DNA from: Streptomyces flavochromogenes
Lineage (GTDB): Bacteria > Actinomycetota > Actinomycetes > Streptomycetales > Streptomycetaceae
DNA: 64,000 bases
Direction of reading: 5' to 3'
NCBI RefSeq assembly: GCF_000717595.1
Contig: NZ_JNZO01000040.1
Location: forward strand, 6,225 to 70,224
Shown here piece after piece: positions 42,522 through 51,651 of this stretch. Made by a program: the position numbers and the translations under genes. Position 1 is the first letter of the stretch. Every line of letters begins with the position of its first letter. The notes under the pieces are model-generated. The model saw only the letters and a list, made by a program, of their open reading frames with translations, did not search any database and had not been told where the DNA came from.

Positions 42522-42676
42522 CGCCACATCAGCTCCGTTCGATTCGTTCGACTCATGTCGATCCATGGGGAGTGCGTACGTCCATCGCCGTGGCGGCCGC
42601 CTGCTCCGATGTCGTGGTGACGAGCCTCCCAACAAATCACGACACCCTTGGTCATGTATTCCGTTAACGTTCTCGG

Positions 42677-43651
42677 ATGCGTGCCGACCGGCTGGTTTCC
42701 CTGGTGCTCCTGCTGCGTCAGCGCGGTCGTCTCACCGCGGACGCGCTGGCCCGTGAGCTGGCGGTGTCCACCCGCACCGTGCTGCGCGACATCGAGGCGC
42801 TCTCCGCGGCCGGTGTCCCCGTCTACGCCGAGCGCGGCCGCCACGGCGGCTTCGCCCTGTTGCCCGGGTTCCGGACCGAGCTCACCGGGCTGAACCACGA
42901 CGAGGCCCTTGCCCTGCTGACCGCCGGACCGGGCCGCGGGGAGCAGGCGTTCGGCCTCGGTTCGGCGCGTGCCTCGGCCCTGCGGAAGGTTCTCGACGCG
43001 CTGCCCGAGAACCACCGGGCCACCGCGAGCGACGCGGTCCGGCGCTTTCTCGTCGAGCCGGAGACGGACCTGCTCTCGCGGAGGGTGGTCGCCGACGAGG
43101 TACCCGGCACCACGATGACCGAGGTCCGGCGCGCGGTGCTCGCCGGACACAGACTGCGCATCCACTACGCGGCCACGGGCCAGGATCCGGAGTGGCGCAC
43201 GGTGGACCCGATCGGCCTGGTCACGGTGCGCGACCGGGGCTATCTGCTGGCCACACGGGCCGGCGCGGACCGCACGTACCGGCTGTCACGGGTACGGGCC
43301 GCCGAGGAGCTCGCCGAGGCGGCCGAACGGCCCGACCGGGTCGACCTGGACCGGATCTGGCGGGAGCGCTCCGCCCGGTTCCTCGGCGACGACCACCTCG
43401 TCGTGTTGGTACGGGTGAACCCGGCGCGCCGCGAGGACCTGCTGGACACCGCGGTGGCCGTACGCGCCGAAGCACCGGACGCGGACGGCCGGCTGCGTCT
43501 GGAGCTGACCTACCAGGACTCACGACACGCCGAATGGGCCTTGTGGCAGCTCGGCATGGACGCGGAGGCCCTGGCACCGCAGTCCCTGCGCACCGCCCTG
43601 CACGACCGCGCCTCCGCACTGGCCGACCGCTACGGAGGAACCTCGGCCTGA
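42677..43651 (+). CDS. YafY-type HTH-WYL transcriptional regulator
   Basis: 324 residues. The DeoR-like HTH (MRADRLVSLVLLLRQRGRLTADALARELAVSTRTVLRDIEALSAAGVPVYAERGRHGGF) is followed by a WYL domain in which the WYL motif is replaced by GYLLATRAG (VDPIGLVTVRDRGYLLATRAG) and a C-terminal WCX extension. Such regulators respond to small ligands or single-stranded nucleic acid. It lies divergent from ridA with a 155-base gap and most likely regulates it. Confidence 0.9.
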   Translation: MRADRLVSLVLLLRQRGRLTADALARELAVSTRTVLRDIEALSAAGVPVYAERGRHGGFALLPGFRTELTGLNHDEALALLTAGPGRGEQAFGLGSARASALRKVLDALPENHRATASDAVRRFLVEPETDLLSRRVVADEVPGTTMTEVRRAVLAGHRLRIHYAATGQDPEWRTVDPIGLVTVRDRGYLLATRAGADRTYRLSRVRAAEELAEAAERPDRVDLDRIWRERSARFLGDDHLVVLVRVNPARREDLLDTAVAVRAEAPDADGRLRLELTYQDSRHAEWALWQLGMDAEALAPQSLRTALHDRASALADRYGGTSA

Positions 43652-43945
43652 GGCCCCCGTGAGGGAAGTGTGCCTGCGGTGTGGGGTCTTGAAGAGGAGA
43701 CGCGCGAGCGGGCGGAAGGTTGTGCGCACGTTCGGTGTCGTCGACGTCACGAGATCATCACGAAGATCACCGGCCGGGTCCGATCCGGGGTCCATTGCTC
43801 GGAAAGATCCAGGACCGTCGTCGCACTGGCCGTGAAATGGTCAAGACCAGGGCTCCTCAAGGGCGTTGATCCCGACCGACCCAGGTCGCGGCAGGCCCTT
43901 GTCCACCGGCTTTCACCTGCTGTCACCTGTCGAGAAGGGCACCCC
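43652..43945. other. Gap upstream of the DUF1906 operon
   Basis: 294 bases without a convincing ORF. It includes several short G-rich stretches and a GAGAAGGGC ribosome site for the gene at 43946. A promoter is expected here but I cannot assign one with confidence. Confidence 0.4.
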
Positions 43946-46183
43946 ATGGCCGACGAGATGGTGCGTCAAGCCCAGGTCTCCATCAACCGCACGTACAGCA
44001 GCCGTATCGGCATGAGCGTCGAGGAGAACGGCCAGACCAGCTGGAACGTCATGTACGCCCTGACCCGTGCGCTCCAGTACGAGTTGGGCATCACCAGCCT
44101 GTCGAACAGCTTCGGCCCCGCCACCCTGGCGGCCATAGCCGAGAAGTACGGCAAGATCGACGCGTCCAACGTGCCGTCCGCGGACTTCTGCCGGATCCTG
44201 CAGTCCGCCCTGTACTGCAAGGGCTACGACGGCGGCGGCATCGACGGTACGTACAGCGCCCGCGTCCAGCAGTCCGTCACCGAGCTCAACGCCGACATGG
44301 GCCTGAGCGCGGTCTATCCGGGCAGCGCGCTGTGGCCGAAGGTCATCAAGGGCCTGTTCAACATGGACGCGTACGTCACCGTCAACGGCGGCTCCAGCGC
44401 CGTTCGTTCTGTGCAGCAGTGGCTCAACGGCCAGTACGTGCTGCGCAAGGACTTCTACGTCATCCCCTGCGACGGCCACCACTCGCGCGACGTCGCCAAG
44501 TCGATGCTCTTCGCCGTCCAGTACGAGCTCGGAATGGCGGACGGCGTCGCCAACGGTGTCTTCGGGCCCGGCACCCAGTCCGGCCTCAAGTCGCACACCC
44601 AGTCGGTCGGCAGCTCCGGCAACTGGGCGCGGCTGTTCACCGGCGCGATGATCCTCAATCAGAGGTCCGTCGCCTTCGGCGACTTCACCGGCGCGGTGTC
44701 CACCGCCGTCCAGGGCTTCCAGTCCTTCGCGAAGCTCCCGGTCACCGGCAACGGCGACTTCTCCACCTGGGCCTCCCTCCTCGTCTCCTACGGCGACCAG
44801 AGTCGTAACGGAGAGGCCTGCGACGGAGTCACCAAGATCACCGACGCCCGTGCGGCCGGTCTCAAGGCGGCCGGCGTGAAGTACATAGGCCGCTACCTCA
44901 CCAACCCCAGCGCCACCTCTCTCCCCGAGAAGGCCATCCAGCCCGGAGAGCTGGCCACCATCGCCGCGAACGGCCTGCGCTGCTTCCCGATCTACCAGAC
45001 GTACGGCCGGGACGCCGACGGCTTCAACTACGCCGCCGGACGGGCCGCCGGGCAGGCCGCCGCCAACGCCGCCCTCGACCACGGCTTCAAGCCGGGCTCA
45101 CGGATCTTCTTCGCCGTCGACTTCGACGCGCTCGACCACGAGGTGACGTCGAACGTCCTGCCGCACTTCAAGGGCATCGTGGACGCGCTGGCCGCCGACG
45201 GCGGACGGTTCGAGATCGGTGTGTACGGCCCCCGCAACGTCTGCACCCGCGTCGGCGAGGCCGGCCACTCCACCGCCTCGTTCGTCTCCGACATGTCCTC
45301 CGGCTTCTCCGGGAACCTCGGCTACCCGCTCCCCGCCGACTGGGCGTACGACCAGATCGTCACCCGCACCGTCGGCTCCGGCGCCGGCTCCATCGAGATC
45401 GACGTCAACATCGCCTCCGGCCGCGACACCGGCCAGGGCTCCTTCGACCCGCCGCGCCCGCCGCGCCCGGACGTCGCCTTCGACGGCTCCTTCCTCACCG
45501 CGCTGCACGAGGACCTCAGCCGGTACATGCGCAGCATCGGTTACGAGGACGACGGCGGCACCGGTACCGACGCCCGGCTCTTCACGCACACCCAGTGCTT
45601 CGAGACGATCATGGCGCACGACGCGCAGACCACCCAGCTGTCCCTCGCCTACAGCATGCGCAAGGCGCTCATCCAGACCTCCGCCTACTGGGAGATGCGG
45701 CACTACGACCTCATCGACCAGGGGGTGGACCATCAGGTCGCCTCGTACCACCTCAACGGCATCGGCATCGTCAAGGACTCCTCGACCGGCATCGGGCAGA
45801 TCAGCGGCGAGGTCGGCATCCGGGCCTGGAACCACTGCATCGACAAGGGCTTCGTCACCGGCACGCGCACCGACCCGACCAAGGACGCCGACATCTGGAC
45901 CATGTGGCAGAAGGTCAATCAGGACAACGCCTTCTCCCTGCGGACCGTGCCGCTGATCCACCTCTGGGGCGTCGCGGGCAAGCCCGGCGGCAAGAACCCG
46001 CCGGCGGGCGAGACCACTCTGCGCGACATGAGCCTGAACTACACCGAGGGCGAGATCTTCGAGATCATCCGCCGCTACCAGGGCTGGGGCGACCAGGCCG
46101 AGACCGACGCGGCCAAGCGGATGGGGCTCTACCACATCTTCGAGAAGTACAACAACCTTGTCCGGCAGCTCGCCGGCGAGTGA
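43946..46183 (+). CDS. Large DUF1906 glycoside-hydrolase-like cell-wall protein
   Basis: 745 residues. The N-terminal third has two or three peptidoglycan-binding-like repeats (e.g. LTRALQYELGITSLSNSFGPATLAAIAEKYG, LFAVQYELGMADGVANGVFGPGTQSGL). From about 290 to 500 is a DUF1906 (Rv2525c-like) TIM-barrel: GVKYIGRYLTNPSA, GLRCFPIYQTYG, GSRIFFAVDFDALDHEV, FEIGVYGPRNVC, WAYDQIVTRTVG..IEIDVNIASGR. The C-terminal 240 residues are a helical domain of unknown kind with FETIMAHDAQTTQLSLAYSMRKALIQTSAYWEMRHYDLIDQ. No signal peptide is seen, so its export route is unclear. The next two genes follow closely. Confidence 0.85.
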   Translation: MADEMVRQAQVSINRTYSSRIGMSVEENGQTSWNVMYALTRALQYELGITSLSNSFGPATLAAIAEKYGKIDASNVPSADFCRILQSALYCKGYDGGGIDGTYSARVQQSVTELNADMGLSAVYPGSALWPKVIKGLFNMDAYVTVNGGSSAVRSVQQWLNGQYVLRKDFYVIPCDGHHSRDVAKSMLFAVQYELGMADGVANGVFGPGTQSGLKSHTQSVGSSGNWARLFTGAMILNQRSVAFGDFTGAVSTAVQGFQSFAKLPVTGNGDFSTWASLLVSYGDQSRNGEACDGVTKITDARAAGLKAAGVKYIGRYLTNPSATSLPEKAIQPGELATIAANGLRCFPIYQTYGRDADGFNYAAGRAAGQAAANAALDHGFKPGSRIFFAVDFDALDHEVTSNVLPHFKGIVDALAADGGRFEIGVYGPRNVCTRVGEAGHSTASFVSDMSSGFSGNLGYPLPADWAYDQIVTRTVGSGAGSIEIDVNIASGRDTGQGSFDPPRPPRPDVAFDGSFLTALHEDLSRYMRSIGYEDDGGTGTDARLFTHTQCFETIMAHDAQTTQLSLAYSMRKALIQTSAYWEMRHYDLIDQGVDHQVASYHLNGIGIVKDSSTGIGQISGEVGIRAWNHCIDKGFVTGTRTDPTKDADIWTMWQKVNQDNAFSLRTVPLIHLWGVAGKPGGKNPPAGETTLRDMSLNYTEGEIFEIIRRYQGWGDQAETDAAKRMGLYHIFEKYNNLVRQLAGE

Positions 46184-46193
46184 GGTGGTCGCC

Positions 46194-46679
46194 ATGACCT
46201 CCTCGTACCCCGCCTTCGTGCCCCTGCTGATCGGCATCGTCGTCGCCGCCCTCACCGCCTTCGGTCTCACCGGTTACGGCTTCCCGGCGATCGGCCGGGG
46301 GGCCGTGGCACGCGGCGGCGCCGCGCTCGCCGGAGCCCTCGCCGCGGTCGCCTACGCCTGGGGCCTGGTGTCGCTCCTCCGCGACGAGAGCGGCACCGCC
46401 CAGGCCTGCCAGGACGCGAACCCCGGCCTGTACGGGCAGGTGAGCGGCTACAGCGTGTCCTATCTGCCCCCCGGCCTCGACTGCCGGCTGACATCCGGTG
46501 GTTCGTACGCGGCGGCCGTCCCCGACTTCCTCACACCCGTGATGACGGGCAGTGCGGTGATCGCGGTGACGCTCGCCCTGCTCGCCGTTGCCGAACACCG
46601 CCGCACCACCCCGTCCGTACGCCCCCGGCATCCCGCGCCTTCCCCGCATTCCGAGCATTCCGAGAAGAGGAACACGTGA
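46194..46679 (+). CDS. Membrane protein of unknown function
   Basis: 161 residues with three to four hydrophobic spans (FVPLLIGIVVAALTAFGLTGYGF, GAALAGALAAVAYAWGLVSLL and SAVIAVTLALLAVAEH) and a loop carrying two cysteines (AQACQDANPGLYG, GLDCRLTSG) that probably lies outside and forms a disulfide. Ten bases separate it from the DUF1906 gene and its stop overlaps the next start, so it is part of a three-gene operon. Confidence 0.8.
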   Translation: MTSSYPAFVPLLIGIVVAALTAFGLTGYGFPAIGRGAVARGGAALAGALAAVAYAWGLVSLLRDESGTAQACQDANPGLYGQVSGYSVSYLPPGLDCRLTSGGSYAAAVPDFLTPVMTGSAVIAVTLALLAVAEHRRTTPSVRPRHPAPSPHSEHSEKRNT

Positions 46680-47446
46680 GCGCCACTCCCGCCTCCCCGC
46701 TGTCCCGCCGAGGCTTCCTGCTGCGTGCCGCCGCCGTCGCCACCGCCGCGGTGGCGCTCCCGCACTCGCAGGCGCTGGCCTCCCCGGCGTACGCCGTCGC
46801 CCCGCGGGACTACACCTTCCCCCGGGCCATCCGCGAGGGCGTCGCACGGGCCGAAGCCCGGAACGAGCGACTCCTCACCGGAGCCCGCTCGGCCAACGGC
46901 TGGGCCATCGAGGCCGCCGCCGACCAGGGCGGATCCATCGCCACCCGGCCCGTGCCCGGCACCCCCGTGACGGACCTCCAGGTCCGGCTCGGCGCACCCG
47001 AGACCGTCCTGGTCCACCTCGTACGCCGCTTCCACTACGAGATCGCCGAGCTCCAGCCCGGCGAGGCCGTCGGCTGGACCGCTCCGGACGGGCTCCGGGG
47101 GCCCGCCCGCAACCTGGCCTCCGGCACCGCCGTCCGCGTCCGCCCCGGCCACTTCCCGCCCGGCACCAAGGGCGGCTACTTCCCCCTCGAACTCGCCGTT
47201 CTCCGCGACATCCTCGCGGAACTCCAGGGCGTCGTACGCTGGGGCGGCGACGACCGTGCCGTCGACGAGGCCCTCTTCTACCTCGCCGTCGGCCCCGACG
47301 ACACCCGACTGGCCGCCGTCGCCGAACGCCTCCGCACCGGGCAGCGCACCTCCGGCCAGGGCGCCGGCGTCCTCGTGGACGTACACGACAAGCGTCGCCG
47401 CTCGGCCGCCGACGCCCTCGCCCGCCGCCAGCGGACCGAGGCCTGA
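46676..47446 (+). CDS. Tat-exported protein of unknown function
   Basis: 256 residues. A twin-arginine signal (SRRGFLLRAAAVATAAVALPHSQALA, cleavage near residue 36) is followed by a compact domain with conserved-looking pieces RNERLLTGARSANGWAIEAAAD, VQVRL-type LQVRLGAPETVLVHLVRRFHYEIAEL, NLASGTAVRVRPGHFPPG and ILAELQGVVRWGGDDRAVDEALFYLAVGP. The pattern of H/D residues may point to a peptidase M15-like fold, which I cannot confirm. GTG 46676 overlaps the previous stop. It likely works at the cell wall with the DUF1906 protein. Confidence 0.8.
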   Translation: MSATPASPLSRRGFLLRAAAVATAAVALPHSQALASPAYAVAPRDYTFPRAIREGVARAEARNERLLTGARSANGWAIEAAADQGGSIATRPVPGTPVTDLQVRLGAPETVLVHLVRRFHYEIAELQPGEAVGWTAPDGLRGPARNLASGTAVRVRPGHFPPGTKGGYFPLELAVLRDILAELQGVVRWGGDDRAVDEALFYLAVGPDDTRLAAVAERLRTGQRTSGQGAGVLVDVHDKRRRSAADALARRQRTEA

Positions 47447-47583
47447 CGCCGAGCCCCGCCCTTTCGGGGGCGGGGCCACGACGAGGGCCGCACGCCCGCC
47501 GGGGCGAGGGGCCGATCGGCCCGACGACGAGGGGCGGCCCGGTGGCAGGATGATGCGGGGATGAACGAGGCAGGGGGACGCGG

Positions 47584-49575
47584 ATGTCGCTGAAGGCGCT
47601 CGACGCCGTGGTGTGGGACGGCCTTGCGACGGCAAGTCCGACGGAGCAGGTCGAGGACGTCCGTCGGGCGCTTCGCCGGCTCGTCACGGCCGGCCCGGCG
47701 GCGAAGGAGGAGGACGCCTACCCGCTGTACTCGCTCGTCGCGAGGGAAGGGTGTGAGCCGCCGTCCGCGGCGGCGGTGGCCCTGCCCTTCGTCATCGCCC
47801 TCGCCGCCGACCCCGTCGTGCCGGTGAGGGTGCGCCGCGAACTCGTCGACGTACTGGTGGCGATGCAGGCACCCGCCCTGAACGGTGAGGACTGGTCCGG
47901 GGCATGGGCCCTGCTCGCGGATCCGGAGCCGGCGATGCGGCGGGCCGGGATGGGGCTGGCCGTCGGAGCCGAAAGGCTCCTGGAGCGGTGGCGGGTGGAG
48001 ACGGACCCGGCGGTACGGCTGCCACTGCTGCTCGCCCTCGGCGAAGAGGCCGCGGCCGGGCGGGCCGGGCAACGAGAGGACGAGGTACGAGCCGTGCTGT
48101 CCGCGATGCTGGACGCCGACGACCCCGTCCTGTGGGTCGCGGCCGTGCACGCCTCGGCGGAGCTCGACCGCGACCTGCCGCTCCGGCACATGGACAGGCT
48201 GATCGAGGTGTTCTCCGACCTCGTCCTGAGACCGCGGTTCGAAGAGGTCTGGTACTCCCCGAACGTCGACGGCTCCTGGACCCGCGAGGACCTGGTGCGG
48301 TCGACGGCCGTGCTGTTCGAACACGAGCGCGAGGCCGAACTCTCCTTCGCCGTCACGCTGATCGAGACGGCCGGGCGAACGGCGGACACCGCACTGTGCC
48401 GGGAGGCACTCGACGTGGCGTGGCGCCTCCTCACCGAACGACGGTCCGTGGAAGCCGCCCTGCTGCCCCTCGCGGGCGGGCTGCTGACCCATCCGGACGG
48501 GACCCTGCGGCTGAGGGCGGCGAACATCCTCGCGGTGCTCGGCCCGGCGGCGGCTCCCTACGCCGACCGGCTCGCCGACATGCTCGACGACGACGCGTCC
48601 GACGACCTTCTCGACGGAACAGTCCGGGAGATCGCCCGGTGGGCACTGACCCGGATCGACGACCCGCGCGCTCTGCCGGGGCTGATGGAGCAGCTCCGCG
48701 CACAGGCGGAGGAGCAGGGCCGAGGCTACGTCATCGGTGATCCGAGGCGGCCGGAGATCACGGACGTGCTGGTCCCGCTGCGCGCGCACGCGGACGTCCT
48801 GCTGCCCGCCATGCTGGAGGCGATCCGTGAGGGCGGACCCCGAGAAGGTCTGACGCACACCATCCTCCACGTGCTGGAGGCCTGGGGCGAGGACGCGCAG
48901 TCCGCCGCCCTGCCCGAGCTCCTCCCGCTCCTCACGGACACCTCCACCTCGACCACGGTCCTGAGGATCCTGTTGAGCATGGGACCGGCCGCGGCCTCGG
49001 CCGAACCCGCCCTGCGGACCTGCCAGGTGGAGGACCATCCGGGCAACCACGACTTGATGGCCTGGACTTCCGCGCGTATCGGCGGTGACCGCGACGCGGC
49101 CCTGCGGGTCATCGGTGAGGCGGTCCTCACGGCGGAGAACCCCGGGTGGGGTCCGATGAGCACCCTCGCCGGATTCGGTTCCGACGCGGCACCCTACGCG
49201 GACGGGCTGCGCGCCCTCATGGAGAACCTCACGCACTGGTCCCGGCTCAGGGCGGCGATCACGCTCTGGGAGATCACGGGCCGGCTCGAACCGACCATGC
49301 GGGTCCTGGAGGAGTTCGTCCTGCCGATCGCCGACGGCGGAGACGGCTACGGCTTCTTCCAGGACGCTCTGAGGGCCCTGATCCGCATGGGTGAGATCAG
49401 CCCCGCGATCCGCACGGCGCTGCTGGCGATACGGGAGTCGGAGCGCCGCCTGAGCCGGGATGGCGGGTACCCCATGATTCTCCTGGACAAGGAACTGCGC
49501 GGCCTGATCGAGGAAGCCCTCGGCGGCGCTTGCGCCGCCGCTCCGGCGTCCACCGTCAGAACAGGTTCCCCATGA
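47584..49575 (+). CDS. HEAT-repeat protein
   Basis: 663 residues, almost wholly helical. Repeated pairs such as AVALPFVIALAADPVVPVRVRRELVDVLVAM, DPVLWVAAVHASAELDRDLP, DGTLRLRAANILAVLGPAAAPYADRLADML and LAGFGSDAAPYADGLRALMENLTHWSRLRAAITLWEITG show ARM/HEAT repeats. Such proteins are scaffolds for protein binding; partner unknown. GGGGGA precedes the ATG. It overlaps the small membrane peptide gene on the other strand by 20 bases. Confidence 0.85.
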   Translation: MSLKALDAVVWDGLATASPTEQVEDVRRALRRLVTAGPAAKEEDAYPLYSLVAREGCEPPSAAAVALPFVIALAADPVVPVRVRRELVDVLVAMQAPALNGEDWSGAWALLADPEPAMRRAGMGLAVGAERLLERWRVETDPAVRLPLLLALGEEAAAGRAGQREDEVRAVLSAMLDADDPVLWVAAVHASAELDRDLPLRHMDRLIEVFSDLVLRPRFEEVWYSPNVDGSWTREDLVRSTAVLFEHEREAELSFAVTLIETAGRTADTALCREALDVAWRLLTERRSVEAALLPLAGGLLTHPDGTLRLRAANILAVLGPAAAPYADRLADMLDDDASDDLLDGTVREIARWALTRIDDPRALPGLMEQLRAQAEEQGRGYVIGDPRRPEITDVLVPLRAHADVLLPAMLEAIREGGPREGLTHTILHVLEAWGEDAQSAALPELLPLLTDTSTSTTVLRILLSMGPAAASAEPALRTCQVEDHPGNHDLMAWTSARIGGDRDAALRVIGEAVLTAENPGWGPMSTLAGFGSDAAPYADGLRALMENLTHWSRLRAAITLWEITGRLEPTMRVLEEFVLPIADGGDGYGFFQDALRALIRMGEISPAIRTALLAIRESERRLSRDGGYPMILLDKELRGLIEEALGGACAAAPASTVRTGSP

Positions 49576-49711
49576 AGTCGAAGAACCGGTTCACGGCGAC
49601 GATCGCGAGAATCACGAGCCCGATCAGGACCACGTAGAACCAGGAACAGCCGCCCCCCACGTCCACCTGGTGCTCGTCCCGACCGCCCAGCTCTCCGTCG
49701 AACAGGTCCAC
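49556..49711 (-). CDS. Small single-span membrane peptide
   Basis: 51 residues: an acidic N-terminus (DLFDGELGGRDEHQVDVGGG), Cys, then one membrane span (WFYVVLIGLVILAIVAV) and a short NRFFDFMGNLF tail. GTG 49711 is preceded by GAGAGGGGAC. No family is known to me. Coding is supported by the membrane pattern and good ribosome site; it overlaps the end of the HEAT gene. Confidence 0.65.
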   Translation of the reverse strand: MDLFDGELGGRDEHQVDVGGGCSWFYVVLIGLVILAIVAVNRFFDFMGNLF

Positions 49712-49875
49712 GTCCGTCCCCTCTCCCCACCCGGGCCACCCCCGGGCCCCACGGCCCGTATGGACGCACTTTCGCACGCCCGGGTTCCGGAGCCGAAGGG
49801 GTCGCGTACTCAGCCGTGTACTCAGTCGTGCACGCGCCGAACAGGTCTTACTCGGGCGGTGAGTGGAGGAAGGGT

Positions 49876-50859
49876 CTAGCGGCTCCGGAACATCGGCCTC
49901 GCCCACGCGGGTGGGTCCCGCGGCGGGGTCAGCGGGTCCCGGCTCTTCGTCACGACCGGTCCGCCTCCGCCCGTCGTCAGCGCCGCCCGCAGCTCGGCCA
50001 CGAACTCCAGGCACGTCCCGTACCGCTCCTCGGGCGTCTTCGCCAGCGCCTTCGCGAACACCGCGTCCGCCGACTCCGGCAGCCCCGGCCGGACCTCGGA
50101 GAGCGGTGGCGGCGGGTCGTACTGCTGCGCCCACAGCACCGCCCAGTCGGTGTCACGGCGGAACGGTGGCGCCCCCACCAGCGTCTCGAAGACCACGCAC
50201 GCCAGGCTGTACACGTCGCACCGGCCGTCCACCGGCTTCCCCGAGATCTGCTCGGGCGCCACGTAGTCCAGCGTGCCCACGAACTCGCCCACCGTGGTGA
50301 ACCCCGTCAGGGACAGCGACTTCTTCGTCAGGCCGAAGTCCGTGAGGTACACGTGCTCCGGATGGTCCCGGTCCGTACCCTCCGCCACCAGGATGTTGCC
50401 GGGCTTCACATCCCGGTGGACCAGATCGTGGGCGTGCGCCGCGTCCAGGGCCGAAGCCACCTGCACGGCGATCCGTCCCGCCTTCCCCGGCGGCAGCGGC
50501 CCCTCGCGGTCCAGCAGGGCCACCAGGTCCTGCCCCGCGACGTACCGCATGGCGATGTACAGCACCCCCTCCGTCTCGCCCGCGTCGAAGACTGGCACGA
50601 TGTGGGGGTGGTCGATCGAGGCGGCGACCCGCGACTCGTGCGCGAAGCGCCTGCGGAAGGTGTCGTTACGGGCCAGTTCGGGGGCGAGCAGCTTCAGTGC
50701 CACCGTCCGGCCGAGCCGCAGGTCCCGCGCCCGGTACACGACCGCCATCCCGCCGCGGCCGATCTCGCTCTCCACCCGGTAGCCCGCGATCTCCTTGCCG
50801 AGGAGTCCGGAGGGACGGCCCGCCGGCAGCTCCGGTTCGTCACGCGGCCCGCCGGCCAT
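49876..50859 (-). CDS. Serine/threonine protein kinase
   Basis: 327 residues, a complete Hanks-type kinase without a transmembrane segment. Gly loop GRGGMAVVY (about 36), catalytic Lys ALKLL, HRDVKPGNIL, DFGLTK, APEQ and DVYSLACVVFETLVGAPPF are all present, so it should be active. The Pro-rich tail is short. The start (TGATG with the preceding gene) and position behind an FHA-ABC transporter gene match the mycobacterial PknF-Rv1747 pairing. It probably phosphorylates Thr in that transporter and is bound by its FHA domains. Confidence 0.93.
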   Translation of the reverse strand: MAGGPRDEPELPAGRPSGLLGKEIAGYRVESEIGRGGMAVVYRARDLRLGRTVALKLLAPELARNDTFRRRFAHESRVAASIDHPHIVPVFDAGETEGVLYIAMRYVAGQDLVALLDREGPLPPGKAGRIAVQVASALDAAHAHDLVHRDVKPGNILVAEGTDRDHPEHVYLTDFGLTKKSLSLTGFTTVGEFVGTLDYVAPEQISGKPVDGRCDVYSLACVVFETLVGAPPFRRDTDWAVLWAQQYDPPPPLSEVRPGLPESADAVFAKALAKTPEERYGTCLEFVAELRAALTTGGGGPVVTKSRDPLTPPRDPPAWARPMFRSR

Positions 50860-51647
50860 CACTCCTCACCGGCCGTTCGGTGCGGAGGGCTCTCCACGAT
50901 CTGCGTGGGCGGTGGAGCCGGGGCCGCGGCGGGGTCCGCCTGCGGCTGCGGCACGGCTTGGGTCGGTGGCGGGCCGGCGGCCGGCGGCGGGTCGCCCCGC
51001 AGCACCACCTGGGTCGGCTCGTGGTCGGGGGGCGCGGTCGCGGGCCGATCGTGACCGTCGGCTTCGGCTTCCCCGGCTTCCCCGGCTTCGTCGGGCTTCG
51101 CCCCGTCGGCGGCGGGGGAGACCGGGGACGCCGGGGAGGCGATCGAGGGCGCCGACGACGCCGCGTACGTACTCAGCCCCACCCCGTCGCAGTACACCCA
51201 CCGCTCGTGCTCCGCGTCGTACAGCCACACCGACTCGCCGTCGACGACCATGCCCACCCGCAGCCCACGCGTCCGCAGCCGGAAGTTCTCACCGTCGAGG
51301 TGCCCCGCCCCCAGAGCCTCCGCCGCCCGCCGGTAGCGGCCGAGCGCGTCCTCGGCGCGGGCGATCAGCGGGCGCGGGTCGGCGGTCCTGGTGAGCGGCT
51401 GTCCCGCCGCCGGCGGATCGTCCGGGACGGTGACGAGGAGCCGCGCGTCGACCCAGGCCGTCCAGCCGTTGGAGCAGAGGATCCGCCCCCAGTCACCGGC
51501 CCGCTCCTCCAGACGTACCGGCAGGAACGCGTCGAGCGGCGTCGTGGGCAGCCCCGGATCCGGCTCCTCCCAGGTGTCGAGACCGTCGCGCGGTACGACA
51601 TGGGTGGGCCGGAAGTCCGGCACGTACTCGGGTACGGGGACGCTCAC
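50859..51647 (-). CDS. SH3-like protein of unknown function in a kinase operon
   Basis: 262 residues. The N-terminal half has an SH3-like pattern (LPVRLEERAGDWGRILCSNGWTAWVDARLL) and a second small domain (VGMVVDGESVWLYDAEHERWVYCDGVGLSTY). The C-terminal 100 residues are Ala/Pro/Glu rich and carry repeated PTQ[VA][V] motifs (EPTQVVLRG, PPTQAVPQP, PPTQIVESP). Such TQ sites look like kinase and FHA targets. It lies four bases downstream of the FHA-ABC gene and directly upstream of the kinase gene, so it is probably a substrate or adaptor of the pair. Confidence 0.75.
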   Translation of the reverse strand: MSVPVPEYVPDFRPTHVVPRDGLDTWEEPDPGLPTTPLDAFLPVRLEERAGDWGRILCSNGWTAWVDARLLVTVPDDPPAAGQPLTRTADPRPLIARAEDALGRYRRAAEALGAGHLDGENFRLRTRGLRVGMVVDGESVWLYDAEHERWVYCDGVGLSTYAASSAPSIASPASPVSPAADGAKPDEAGEAGEAEADGHDRPATAPPDHEPTQVVLRGDPPPAAGPPPTQAVPQPQADPAAAPAPPPTQIVESPPHRTAGEE

Positions 51648-51651
51648 GGGC

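Noticed and set aside
43670..43945. N-terminal extension of the DUF1906 gene by 92 codons
   Set aside because: The extension has poor coding bias and the ATG at 43946 has a ribosome site and family-like start.
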